Part shown: positions 34,285 to 44,327 of the stretch, piece after piece | How the letters are laid out: each line of letters begins with the position of its first letter | Numbering within the stretch: position 1 is the stretch's first letter | From: Pholiota molesta | Lineage: Eukaryota; Basidiomycota; Agaricomycetes; Agaricales; Strophariaceae | DNA length: 64,000 nucleotides | Reading direction: 5' to 3' | Assembly (NCBI GenBank): GCA_014925825.1 | Contig: JACGCK010000031.1 | Coordinates: forward strand, 186,001-250,000 | Position numbers and translations under genes: made by a program | The notes under the pieces: model-generated | Database searches by the model: none | Seen by the model: only the letters and a program-made list of their open reading frames with translations | What the model was told of the DNA's origin: nothing

Positions 34285-35946
34285 ATGGCAAACCCACACA
34301 ACAAATGTGAACCGATATCCAGACTCGATCGCGACGTCCTTTGGCATATTTTCTCTATCAATGCAGACTCTTCAAACTCCTCAGTTCCATACTGGTCTCC
34401 CCCCTCCGATCCGCAATTCAGCCCTCTGGCGATCTCCCGGCGATTGTCGCAAGTATGCAGATTTTGGCGTCGCATTATCCTCGAATCCTCATCAATTTGG
34501 GGTAAATGCCTTGATCTCGACCTACTCCGCCAGCGAAACGATAGGTGGCGCCGCGAGGTACTGCGGAGGGCGGGCACTGCGCTGTTGGTTGTGCGGGCTC
34601 GTACCGCTCTCATGCACAATCCACACGTTGGGGTACAGAAATGGTTGATCGATATCATTTCTGACTATTGGACGAGGATAGGAGTGCTCGATATTGTAAT
34701 TGGTTCTTCGGACATCTTAAAGAGCCCAAAGGTTCAAAGCGCTCTCCGCCGTCCAGCACCGCATCTGAGGCTATTCGCTATCCAGAATGCGAGCCCGCCG
34801 GGGAGAAGCGGTTCCGGATTCATGGCGTTCCCTGAAACCAGCCCACTGTTTGCGAATGACTCCCCACTGCTCACCGAGTTTTCCATTGGAAGTGGTTTTG
34901 TTACAAATTCTAGCATAGTCCCCTTTCCATTGATTTTGCTCAAAGGCCAACTTCGACGCTTAACTGTGGATCAACCGCTCTTTATTCCAGCTCACAGCTT
35001 ACTCGCTGCATGTGCCCAGATGCCGCTTCTCGAGGAATTATCGATCAACATCGCGATATTGGCTCTGAAAAAACCACACGAGTCGACACCATCCGTTCCA
35101 TCCCCGGTATCGCTTCCTAATCTCAGAACGATTAATATTGGCTCCTTTTGCTTAGACACCTACCCAGAATTTCTAGGTCGCATCCTTCCGAGTCCCGACT
35201 GTCGATGGGATATAAACACTGTCGCTACAGACATCGAAACCCCCAACAAGGCAATAGAAATATATGCAAGAGAAATATATGACATCCATGTGCGCTATAT
35301 GTCCAGTTTCTTTGCGACGCATAGCACTGGGCCATCGTGCCCAACACATCTATCGCTCTCGCTTACCCAGGGGCAGCTTTGTCTTGCGGCGCATCAGAAG
35401 AAGGACTCATTCTCGGATGCGTACGTCCAAACGACGTTTGACGAATACACCAGTTCAGTGGCTATCCACACCTCGTTTGCCCGGGCGCTCTCCTCGTTCA
35501 AGTATCCTGCGTCTCTCGTTCAATTTCGATTTGTGTCTCCGAACCTGCAATTACAAGAGCACATCCCGCCTCTTGCTCCCTTTTTCTTCGCTCTCGCGTC
35601 GATCAAGGAGTTGTATACTAGCGTGGATGGCCTCTCCTTTATTATGTCACAGTGGGCGCCTAAAGAACGCCTCTTCTTTCCTGTACTCGAAACCCTCTTC
35701 CTCGTAGATCCAAGTAACGGCGAGCAAAGGGCAAAGCGTATAATGCCCTTCTTCTCTCATCGATTACAGATCAGTCCGATCCTCAACCTCAACCTCGCAG
35801 AATCACCCTATTCTTTTGGGGATTTACGTCTTTTAGATGAAATTACCGGTTTGAAGGTGATCTGGAGATCGGAGGACGATCTGGAGCCTCGAATCATGGA
35901 GTATGTCTGTGGAAGCGGAACTCCGAGACTCCTTAGTACTGTATGA
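34285..35946 (+). CDS. F-box-like protein with leucine-rich region, second subtype
   Basis: Single-exon 553-residue protein, intact. F-box-like domain: PISRLDRDVLWHIFSINADS, then RRLSQVCRFWRRIILESSS and IWGKCLDLDLL. The leucine-rich body includes LLTEFSIGSG, LLAACAQMPLLEELSI and SLPNLRTINI; the C-terminus has FGDLRLLDEITGLKVIW and CGSGTPRLL. Same architecture as the divergent neighbour but only moderately similar, so the pair is an old head-to-head duplication. The decayed copy at 27417-29049 belongs to this subtype. The 270-bp spacer must hold both promoters and contains cataaatagcc-type TATA sequence near 34099. Confidence 0.88.
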   Translation: MANPHNKCEPISRLDRDVLWHIFSINADSSNSSVPYWSPPSDPQFSPLAISRRLSQVCRFWRRIILESSSIWGKCLDLDLLRQRNDRWRREVLRRAGTALLVVRARTALMHNPHVGVQKWLIDIISDYWTRIGVLDIVIGSSDILKSPKVQSALRRPAPHLRLFAIQNASPPGRSGSGFMAFPETSPLFANDSPLLTEFSIGSGFVTNSSIVPFPLILLKGQLRRLTVDQPLFIPAHSLLAACAQMPLLEELSINIAILALKKPHESTPSVPSPVSLPNLRTINIGSFCLDTYPEFLGRILPSPDCRWDINTVATDIETPNKAIEIYAREIYDIHVRYMSSFFATHSTGPSCPTHLSLSLTQGQLCLAAHQKKDSFSDAYVQTTFDEYTSSVAIHTSFARALSSFKYPASLVQFRFVSPNLQLQEHIPPLAPFFFALASIKELYTSVDGLSFIMSQWAPKERLFFPVLETLFLVDPSNGEQRAKRIMPFFSHRLQISPILNLNLAESPYSFGDLRLLDEITGLKVIWRSEDDLEPRIMEYVCGSGTPRLLSTV

Positions 35947-36211
35947 TGGCTGATATATTATGGGAACTTCATGTCAGATATTACAGGATCCTAACGTTGT
36001 CAGCCAGAAGTGATGAGCCTATGCACATCCTGTGCACGCAACAATCCCAAGCACCCTCAACTCCACCGAGACATCTCTCGCATTCTTCCACGTCGCGATT
36101 AAGTATACGATGCCCACCATGGAATACAGCCGGCGAATGGCTTTCCGATGCAAAAAATAATACGGCCTTGGTAGGGGTGTTGCGGCGTCTTCCGATATGC
36201 TCACGCTGTTT

Positions 36212-38889
36212 TTACAGAGTTTTGACCTCTTCCATGCGAACCCAAAGTCCATCCTAGGTATAAAGAGTTTCATCAGTTCCGGTATTCAAAAAGAGTCAGG
36301 AGAAAATAGGAACCTACTTTAACATACATCGTAAGATTGGCCAAGGGATGTATCTTCTCTGTCGCCTTAAGACCTTGACCACCAGCCCAATCTGCCGGAG
36401 GCCTTGCATTCACTTCATCGTCCAGAGAAAAGCTGGTAAAATGTTGTAGGAATCGAACAAGGAAATAAGTCGCTTCATGATAGGCGAACTACGAGATATT
36501 CGGATAAGGATTTTTGGGACCAACGACGAGAGCGTTTTGATTACCTGTTGTCCTAAGCAGATTCTAGGTCCGCCGTTGAAAGGACAGAAAATAAAAGGAT
36601 TCGGAATGAGATACTTGTGTAGCCTCTCATCTAAAAATCTATCAGGATCAAATTCGAGAGCTAACGGAAAACATCTTGTTTGAGATTTTTACTTTGAAAA
36701 AAAAAAAATCAAGAGCATACGCACCGTCGGGTCCCCACAGATCAGTCCTGCGTTGCATATTCATGATGCTATATACACAACTTTTTGAAAGAGTCAAAGC
36801 TAAGAAGCTATCAAAGAGCAAACAGCGACGTACGAAACGTTTGCTGGAAGATAGATTGCCTTGTGTCCTGGGCCAGCGGGGGCAATACCACCGCTTTGTT
36901 CGTAGACCTAATTATATATCTTAGCAAGAATCACCTTGAGAAGGCGTCAATTATAGCTCACCTACTATCAGCAGGGCTGTCGGCGAGGAGATTAGTTTGA
37001 CTGTGATTAGCATGAAGATACAAGACGTACACAGGAGGGTAAAGCCTCAGAACCTCTGACGCAGAATGATTTTTTATCAGCATTGGAATACGGAAGTGTG
37101 CTCTGGAAATTATACCATTGAGGAAAGCTCTCATGAATTTCATCTCTCGGATCTGCTCGTATGTTGGGCTTTCCGTAGGACCTACTTTCGCAGAGATTTC
37201 TTCTCGCAGACGCCTTTCGATGTCGGGATGCTGCGTCAGCATGTAAAACGAATATGTGAGCAGTGCCCCGGTCTACAGACGATGTGACCTTAGTATCCAA
37301 GGCAAATGAAGGAGTGAGATTTAGTTGGACTGACCGTATCTCGCCCAGCCACTAGAAGATTGACCAACTTTTAAGCGAGAGTCAACGTCTGTCAGAATCG
37401 GGAACGATGCAAAAATATCTACCTCGTCTTTCACAACGTCTGGATCCTGAGTGTGCCTAACCAGATGCGACAACAAGGTAGAATCTTCCTCAGCCTTCGA
37501 ATCGGTCTCTCCAGAGAGTTCCTTTTCGCGCGCCATCAACGCCTCGTTCATCAAAGGCTCCGCAAAGGCATCAATAATTATACGCAGAGGCTTGACCTCG
37601 TCCTTCCAAAATTCCCAAAGAGGCCACTCAGTGCCATAATTGGTACGAAAGAGCGAGCTGAGTTGTCCTTCAGCAAACGCCTTGACAAACCTCGTCGATG
37701 GGTGAGCGTAGAATGAGCTTGGATTTTTTTCGACCTGTGAGGGAGGATAAGGGATGCCGGCCAGGAGGGATCCAACATTGTTCCCGAAGAGAAATTCGGT
37801 GGCCGAGTCGAGAGTGAAGCGAGATACGAGATCCTAATTGGATACGTTAGTGGGAAATTGGTGTATAATATGTGGCTTGAGTCTTGCCTGGAAATCCACT
37901 GGGTGTCCTTCAGCCAGACGCTGCTTTGCATTTCGGAGGGAGAGATCGCAGTTGCGATGGTAGATTTCGAAGTCACTGATGCGTTCGCGAGTGAAGAAAG
38001 GCCTCGTCATAGATCGATGGAATCTGCACGTTGTTAGTAAGATTGTGGTTGAATTTGAAGTTGTTTCTACTGACTTCCACATCTCGCCTATCCTTCCGCG
38101 CATTACTTAGCTCCTGCTTGATTTGGACAGGATCCAGGGGGCGTACCATCGACATTGAAGATGCCTGTGCCGAGTAGCGATTGCAGTTGGCTGAAAAATA
38201 CAGGGCCTATAATATCGGTACTCAGTTGAGAGAGTTGCAGTTGAGGTTAGGACGAGATTTACCTTTTTCGAAAGATCCGAACTGGGTCGAGAGTATTGCC
38301 TGCCACCAATTGCTATTGAGTTTCAGAATCTTAACACTATTTCACATGCATATCTACCTTGATATGTTCTGGTTCAAGGGTCACGAACTCAAAGACAAGA
38401 AAAAATCTCAAAGTGGTCGAAAGAAAGCAAGTAGCTCACGACGCACCATTATTTGGTTTAACATTTCCAGCTGATACGCGTTCCCGTATTTCAAAGAGAA
38501 TTGATGTAACACATCACCTTGAAAGATATGATAGAATGAATAGGGATCAACAGGAAACCTGACACGAGCTACGTACTTGGATATCCATGGCGGAGTGTCT
38601 CTGCAAACTTCGATACCGTGAAGATGGACCATTCCTGAACCACCGGTGGAATAACCGCCCCAAGAGAAGCAGCGACCTTCCTGCGCGTCAGTTTGTTGCA
38701 AATGACACCCCAAGTGATCCAAATTGGCCGTGAACAGATGGCCAACGCGACAATTAGCCACTGTGGGATGTCGAAGCCTAGCCAGCGATACTCTCGCAGC
38801 AACGTTAGGGAGATGTAGACGAGCAATGCAGGAATGAAGTAGGCCGGAAATGAGCCCAGGAGGTAGATGATTCCAGGGGGGAGTTCCAT
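36212..38889 (-). CDS. cytochrome P450, CYP63-like
   Basis: Membrane-anchored haem monooxygenase of the CYP63 type (fungal alkane/fatty-acid and xenobiotic oxidation; function inferred). About a dozen short introns. Seen in order: N-terminal membrane region [59 protein letters not shown] across a mini-exon; [13 protein letters not shown]-helix LVAGRDTT; ExxR in [30 protein letters not shown]; haem loop [12 protein letters not shown] with the Cys ligand; C-terminal [10 protein letters not shown]. One intron (37887-37834) has GC-AG ends. One frame break occurs at the g-run 36878-36882 (VLPP to [12 protein letters not shown]), again a single base. I ended the gene at 36212-36214. Otherwise complete. 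Confidence 0.88.
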
Positions 38890-39316
38890 CCTTCGAATGT
38901 TGTGTTGAAAACCGAGTTGTGGGATGTGTTGAGAGTTGTGGTAACCATGTCTGTCTTGTGCAAGTCTTGTGTAAGTTGAGATGTCTCAACCGCCGCCAGC
39001 TCAGCGCTAAGCGCCTAATGGGCAACGTGAGAATTTTGACGATAGTCCGCAGATCCTCTCATCAGTTTTGCGCAAATATACATTGTATAATATGTCTTAC
39101 TCAACTGTGCCGACTTCAGGATGTCCATGGGTATTTGAAACAACCAAAAAAACAAATCTGCCTAATCAAGAATTGAAATTTTGCATATATATTACAAATG
39201 ATTTACGTTTTCTAAGGTCCTTTTCCTTCAAAGTTCCTCTCATGAAGTATATTACAGATGCCCTAAATGCCATAGCACCAGAAAGCGACCCTCGACCTTC
39301 AGCAGCAGTTACCACA
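38890..39316. other. intergenic between two minus-strand genes
   Basis: P450 upstream region and 3' flank of the next gene. No gene supported. Confidence 0.45.
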
Positions 39317-40834
39317 TCATGCCCGATCTTTTCCCTTCTCCCCCTCCGCCACCTGTCCTCGAAACGCAACATACGCAAAGGCAGCCTTCTCCTTAATCCT
39401 GCGCATCGCCTTGTCCATGCCCTCAAACGCACATTCGACCTCAATATCCATAAACAAGATATACTCCTCCAACAAGCCCTCCGACGCAACCAACGACGCA
39501 ACGACTTCCGCTGCCCTCTCCGAGGCCGAAGTGAAGTCGAATTCGAGCTTGCACAAAGAAGGTGGGAGTGAGACGGCAGCGAAGAACCTCTCCAGCGGGA
39601 TGGAAGAAGCAATTTTCAAGGAGTCGAGGTATGGGAGACGGAGGGGCAACCTCAGGTCATCCGTTCCGACCCGCGCTTCGGAGGCGCAGGTGCTGAGGGT
39701 GCCAAGCTCCAAGGCGTAGATCTCGTGCTTGCCAATGCGGCTGATGAGCAGCAACGCATCGCCGATGCTGAGCGCCGCGCACCCGATCCTCAGAATATGC
39801 AGGCTGTGCGGTACGAAGCGCGCCAGAATGGTAGGCAATACACGCGTATCTCCTGTCCAGGTGAGCGTCTTGAGGTGGGCTAACACGTCCACACCGCTTT
39901 TATCCGTTTCGCTGGCTGGAAAAAAGGAACAACGGCCAGAGCTGGTATCGTCGCCAGGGAGCGGGAAAGAATCGGGCACGGTGATAAGCAATTCCTCCAG
40001 GGTGCTGGCGTACTTCCGCGCCCATTCCAGGACCCAAAGGAGAAAGCGCCCCATAAGCGCCTCCCTATTCACTCCCCCTCCAGCCTCTTCCACAATAGTA
40101 ACCGACAGACTGCAAATCCGATCCTGGGCGTACCACGCATGATCGTACGGATCCGGCTGCACGTTGAGCGCTGCCTCAGCGGCGCTGCGCCTTCCGAGAA
40201 CGACATCGAACGCATGCGAATACGGATCGTGCGTCGCGTGCGCCTCACCCAGGACACCCCTCAGGTCGTCAGGCACAGAGCGGAAGAACACCTCACTAAA
40301 GCTCGGCGCGTGCGGTCTCGGCGTCTCAGGCGCCACAGCGCTCGTCGATGCGCAGCCACCATCCACCTGAAAGAGCAGCAGCGGCGGGAGGAGGAACAGT
40401 GGTCGACGGTGATCGACCTCCTCGTCCAGAATAGATGGATCTCGATCCGCGTCCTCGGATGGGGTCCTGCGCCCCGAAGAACCGGCGGTGCAGAACGAGA
40501 GCTCGGAGCCGCTGTCGGAGGAGTCGTCCGCTTCCGGGTCGCTCAGGTGGGGGTCCTCAGCGCTAGCGTGCGCCACGTAGGTGGTGGTGTCGTGGGCGGC
40601 GCGTTCGTCTATATCCAAAGGAGAGATGGGGGCGCCGGAGTGGTCGAAGCCTAGCCCATACGCAAGGGAAAGCCTCGGCTGCAATGATGAGGCAGTGAAA
40701 GGGGAGGCGGTGACATCTTTGCGTGTAGAGAATGGGTTGGGGGAAGTCAGGCTGCGGTGGGGACGGCGGTTATTGTCGATGTTTTCGGATTGGGTGCTAG
40801 TCTTTGTTGGGAGCGAGGTCGCTTTTAGTTTCAA
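39317..40834 (-). CDS. hypothetical protein, leucine-rich C-terminal half
   Basis: Uninterrupted 505-codon frame. I do not recognise a family. Residues 1-150 are Ser/Asp/Pro-rich and probably disordered, with an acidic patch (DPEADDSSDSGSELS). The second half has regular leucine-rich segments (LAHLKTLTWTGDTRVLPTIL, LHILRIGCAALSIGDALLLI, IYALELGTLSTC, LPYLDSLKIASSIPLERF), which look like the LRR-like part of agaric F-box proteins, but no F-box is visible. The tail is Lys/Glu-rich. Third-position GC is high, as in the housekeeping genes here. It could be a divergent F-box/LRR relative. No intron seen. Confidence 0.75.
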   Translation of the reverse strand: MKLKATSLPTKTSTQSENIDNNRRPHRSLTSPNPFSTRKDVTASPFTASSLQPRLSLAYGLGFDHSGAPISPLDIDERAAHDTTTYVAHASAEDPHLSDPEADDSSDSGSELSFCTAGSSGRRTPSEDADRDPSILDEEVDHRRPLFLLPPLLLFQVDGGCASTSAVAPETPRPHAPSFSEVFFRSVPDDLRGVLGEAHATHDPYSHAFDVVLGRRSAAEAALNVQPDPYDHAWYAQDRICSLSVTIVEEAGGGVNREALMGRFLLWVLEWARKYASTLEELLITVPDSFPLPGDDTSSGRCSFFPASETDKSGVDVLAHLKTLTWTGDTRVLPTILARFVPHSLHILRIGCAALSIGDALLLISRIGKHEIYALELGTLSTCASEARVGTDDLRLPLRLPYLDSLKIASSIPLERFFAAVSLPPSLCKLEFDFTSASERAAEVVASLVASEGLLEEYILFMDIEVECAFEGMDKAMRRIKEKAAFAYVAFRGQVAEGEKGKDRA

Positions 40835-41646
40835 CGGGAGGACCGGCCAACCACGGATATGATGTGAACGAGAGTGGATGTTTTGAGTGGTTATAGCCTA
40901 TCAAAGGGACCATGTGTGAATAATCAGAAAACACAACAAGAGAACGCCACAGTACCATTTTTCAACTTCGAGCTGTGAAATGGGGTTAAGTATAATAGTA
41001 TAAAGCTATATGCTTGCTGGCTGTAGAATCACAACTAATAATGAAGAGAAAAAGCAAGGGAAAATAAGAAAAAATCAGATCAGATCACGAAGCAGGAAGG
41101 GAGCAGTCTATGTTGGTGCATACAGCCTTCACAGCTTATAAGACTCGAATAGCAATTGTGCTCAAAATAGGCAATCTGTGGGTCCCCGAAGCCGAGCTCC
41201 TAGCCAACCGTTCCAGGAGTGCGCGCTGACAGGTGGAGTACAAGGACAATAACGTTGTCGAACCTGACCGACGCGGTGGGAATGCCACTGCAGGAGCGCG
41301 TTGCTCGCATGTGTACGTATGCGTACGTACTGTCATGACTGTCAGGTTATCTTTGACACTTGACGGTTACTTGCGTTGGGAAATTTCGTCAAGAGACGCC
41401 TTGTTTTATTGTGTCGTCGCTGGGGCGTCGTTGGAAAGTACAATAAATGAACTGCACCTGGGAGTGTTGTTGATCCGCCCACAGAACCAAACTTGTGTGC
41501 GAACTCTGTCGGATCCTCGACCATATTCTTGTGGTGGTGTACTATAAATAGTGGATTCCTGCTCACCAAATAAAATGAAATACAGCGTAGGGGAACTGCT
41601 CTTTGGTTTGCAAGATTGAGTTTATTGCTTGACGAGTAAAGACAAG
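40835..41646. other. intergenic, no supported gene
   Basis: Upstream of the hypothetical gene and 3' of CGI121. AT-rich, with a TATA-like actataaatag at 41541-41551, but no gene follows it. I see nothing else. Confidence 0.5.
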
Positions 41647-42421
41647 TTAAGACATGACACTCTTCATTGCGACAGAACTTGTCACGATTTTATCGATAAT
41701 CGCACGTTCCTTCTTGGGATCTTTAGCTACCTCCTTTATTGCTACCTCGCCATTCAGTTTGTGGTACTGTAAACAACTTTAGATTCACAGAAAGCAACCG
41801 GTAAAGGAAGAAAGCTCACTTTTTTAATTGACACCCAATCGCTTACATATTCCAGCTCTGTTAACGGCGAGAGTTTCCCCACAACTACGGCCTCCATCTT
41901 CTGCAGAATAGCCTCTGGTGTGAGGTCTGGAGAATCGACGCGCACAACGATAACATCCGTATTAGCCTCCGAAACACCATACCTGCGAATGGCTTCCGTA
42001 ATCTAATATATTCGTCAGCACAAGACACGATGTAGGCCAGATCACGACGGTACTTGCATTGTGCGTCGGGTTCAGGTTGTACAGGATCTCCGAATGAACC
42101 GTCCTTGTTCTGAGCGCGCCCTGTGAAGCGGCGAGGAGCGCCTGGTACACCGCGGTCTCTAGATGAAGCTTGCTGGTGATCTGCCACGGATCTCAGAAAC
42201 GTTCGTTCGCGCAGTCCAAGGAGGAGGGGTCAACGGACAAGACGCGCATCGATGAATGCAAAATTGACGGCTTCCCGCTCGGCGTCGCCAGCCTCTCCCT
42301 CCGCTGTCGCGGCGGCGATGATGCGCGCTTTGGCGGCCCCGGCGTTGGTCACATTCCTGAAGAGCGCGATGGACACCTGGGAGTGCTGGGCATCGAACTG
42401 GGGATAATGCAGCGATTCCAT
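41647..42421 (-). CDS. CGI121: KEOPS/EKC complex subunit Cgi121 (TPRKB homolog)
   Basis: Small subunit of the KEOPS complex, which makes N6-threonylcarbamoyl-adenosine (t6A) in tRNA and affects telomeres. Four exons on the minus strand: 42421-42239, 42180-42058, 42002-41820 and 41766-41647; 202 residues. Seen: the start MESLHYPQF, VSIALFRNVTNA, EREAVNFAFIDARL, then ITSKLHLETAVYQALLA, LRTRTVHSEILYNLNP, ITEAIRRYGVSEANTDVIVV and VRVDSPDLTPE. Intron 2 (42057-42003) has GC-AG ends. All exons join in frame. Head to head with RPN10 across 223 bp. Clean housekeeping gene. Confidence 0.9.
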
Positions 42422-42644
42422 TGTGAACGTAAGAGGACAAGCTGCGCGGCCATGGGTGGGCGGAGAAACGGAGGACGACGCCCTCTGTTCCAAACACGGC
42501 GCAACAGTGGAGCTGACGCGTCTCCGCCACTGCACGCGCCAATATCCTCCCTTCCCTCACTCCATACCCACGGGCCACCACCGACGAGCACCAGCTCACC
42601 CCCATACCCCACCGTAGCCACCACCACCCCACGACGAGCCCACG
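42422..42644. promoter_or_regulatory. bidirectional promoter of CGI121 and RPN10
   Basis: Only 223 bp separate the two start codons, so both promoters must lie here. No TATA box; the half near RPN10 is rich in cccaccaccacccc-type C/A runs, like the leader of SEC14. Confidence 0.6.
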
Positions 42645-43969
42645 ATGCCGCTGGAAGCGACGATGGTGATCATCGACAACTCGGAGTACATGCGCAACGG
42701 CGACTACCAGCCCACACGATTCGATGCGCAGGCCGATGCGGTGAACGTCATCTTCCAGACGAAGATCGACTCGAATCCAGAGAACACAGTTGGGATCATG
42801 ACGATGGCGGGGAAGAGGTGCGTGCTCAGAAACGGGTGGAAACCATACCGATCGACTGACACACTTACCTTACTTGACCCGGATCGCATCCACAATCGTC
42901 CTGTCTATGTATCTGTATCGACAGCCCTGAAGTGCTCGTAACGCACACTAAAGACCTCGGCCAAATACTCGGCGGAGTGCACACCGCGTCCGCCAAAATT
43001 GGCGGCGAGATCGACATCCCCACCGCGCTCGCCGTCGCGCAGCTCGCCCTGAAACACCGCGAGAACAAGAACCTGCGCCAGCGGATCATCGTGTTCGTCG
43101 GGTCGCCGCCGGGCGAGGGCGAGGACCGCGACGAGAAGGCGATGGTCAAGCTCGCGAAGAAACTGAAGAAGAACAACGTCGCCGTCGATTTCATCGCGTT
43201 CGGCGACGGCATTGAGGAAGGCGACGGCGAGCGCGTGCTTAAAGCGTTCATAGACAACATTAACAGTGGGGACAACTCGTGCGTCTCCCATCTCTTCCTC
43301 TTAATTCCCCACGTTCCATACTGACCCTCATATTTCCACCACAGACATCTCCTAACCGTCCAACCCGGCGCGCACCTCCTCTCCGACGCCCTCATCGCCT
43401 CCCCCATCCTCTCCGCCGACCGCTCCGCCAGCATCCCCACCGAATTCGGCGGCACAGGCGGCGCCGAAGCACCCGCGGCCGGCGGGCCAAGCGCAGCGAA
43501 CGACTTCGAGTTCGGCGTCGACCCCAGCCTGGACCCCGAGCTGGCGATGGCGCTGCGCATGTCGATGCAAGAGGCGCAGGCGCGCGAGGCGGCGGAGACC
43601 GCGCGGGCCGCCGCTGCCGGTCCAGCCGCGGCGGCCGGGGCTGCGACCGCCGGGGTCGCTGTCGCTGCTGCGTCTGCGGTGGCGGTGGTAAGTCAGGATA
43701 GTGGAGACGCTATGGACGACGAGGAAGAGCGGCTGTTGCAGGAGGCGCTGGCGTTGTCGAAGGATCAGGCGGGTGGGGGCGCGGAAGATGAAGAGGATGG
43801 TGATGGTGATGTGGAAATGGAAGAGGAGGAAGAGGAGGACGATGAAGAAGAGGATGAGGACGAGGAGGAAGATGAGGAAGATGAGGACGCGGCGATTGAG
43901 AGGGCGATCCAGATGAGCATGCAGACGCAGAAAGAAGAAGAGAGTAAGGGGAGTGCAAAGAAAAAGTGA
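42645..43969 (+). CDS. RPN10: 26S proteasome ubiquitin receptor Rpn10
   Basis: Proteasome regulatory-particle subunit that binds polyubiquitin. Exons 42645-42817, 42925-43278 and 43345-43969; 383 residues. The N-terminal VWA domain starts [20 protein letters not shown] and includes [22 protein letters not shown] and RIIVFVGSP. The C-terminal half carries three ubiquitin-interacting motifs: [28 protein letters not shown] and [14 protein letters not shown]. Between the second and third is a Glu/Asp-rich acidic stretch (about 43800-43890); the sequence ends in a Lys cluster. Fungal Rpn10 often has one or two UIMs, so three is toward the upper end. All splice joins keep frame; no damage. Confidence 0.95.
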
Positions 43970-44327
43970 AATGGGACTTCCAAAAATCTAAGTCCCGATG
44001 TTCGTAGATAACAGATGTACCTTTTTCTCGTTCCGGTTCTCATTCCTGCTCATGTTGTGACATAACTAATTCTTTGCATATACAATCCCAATTTCCGTGC
44101 GTGCCGGTTGTCGACACAATGTCCACTGCAGATCTGAAATTGATTCGAGTCGAAGCTTTCTAAATATCTGAGTTACTGCTACGTATCGCATAAATCTTGC
44201 ATTTAATGTCGTTACCAGACTCAACAAAAGCAATAATAGTGGAGTATACATCAGGTGGTTAGAAATGTGAAATGACTTCGGGTTAGAAATGTGAGATGAC
44301 TTCGGATTTGTTACGACTGCTATCATT
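43970..44327. repeat. 3' region with short tandem duplication
   Basis: Convergent 3' flanks of RPN10 and the NACHT gene. At about 44266-44306 a 20-22-bp unit (gttagaaatgtgaaatgactt) occurs twice in tandem. No gene; the longer open frame that crosses here is out of frame with the NACHT C-terminus. Confidence 0.6.

Noticed and set aside
44066..44327. Continuation of the NACHT frame to a stop at 44066
   Set aside because: The family C-terminus (VLESYERKGVGNALDLL to HREELN) is in another frame and stops at 44328. The longer frame is a by-product of a missing base.
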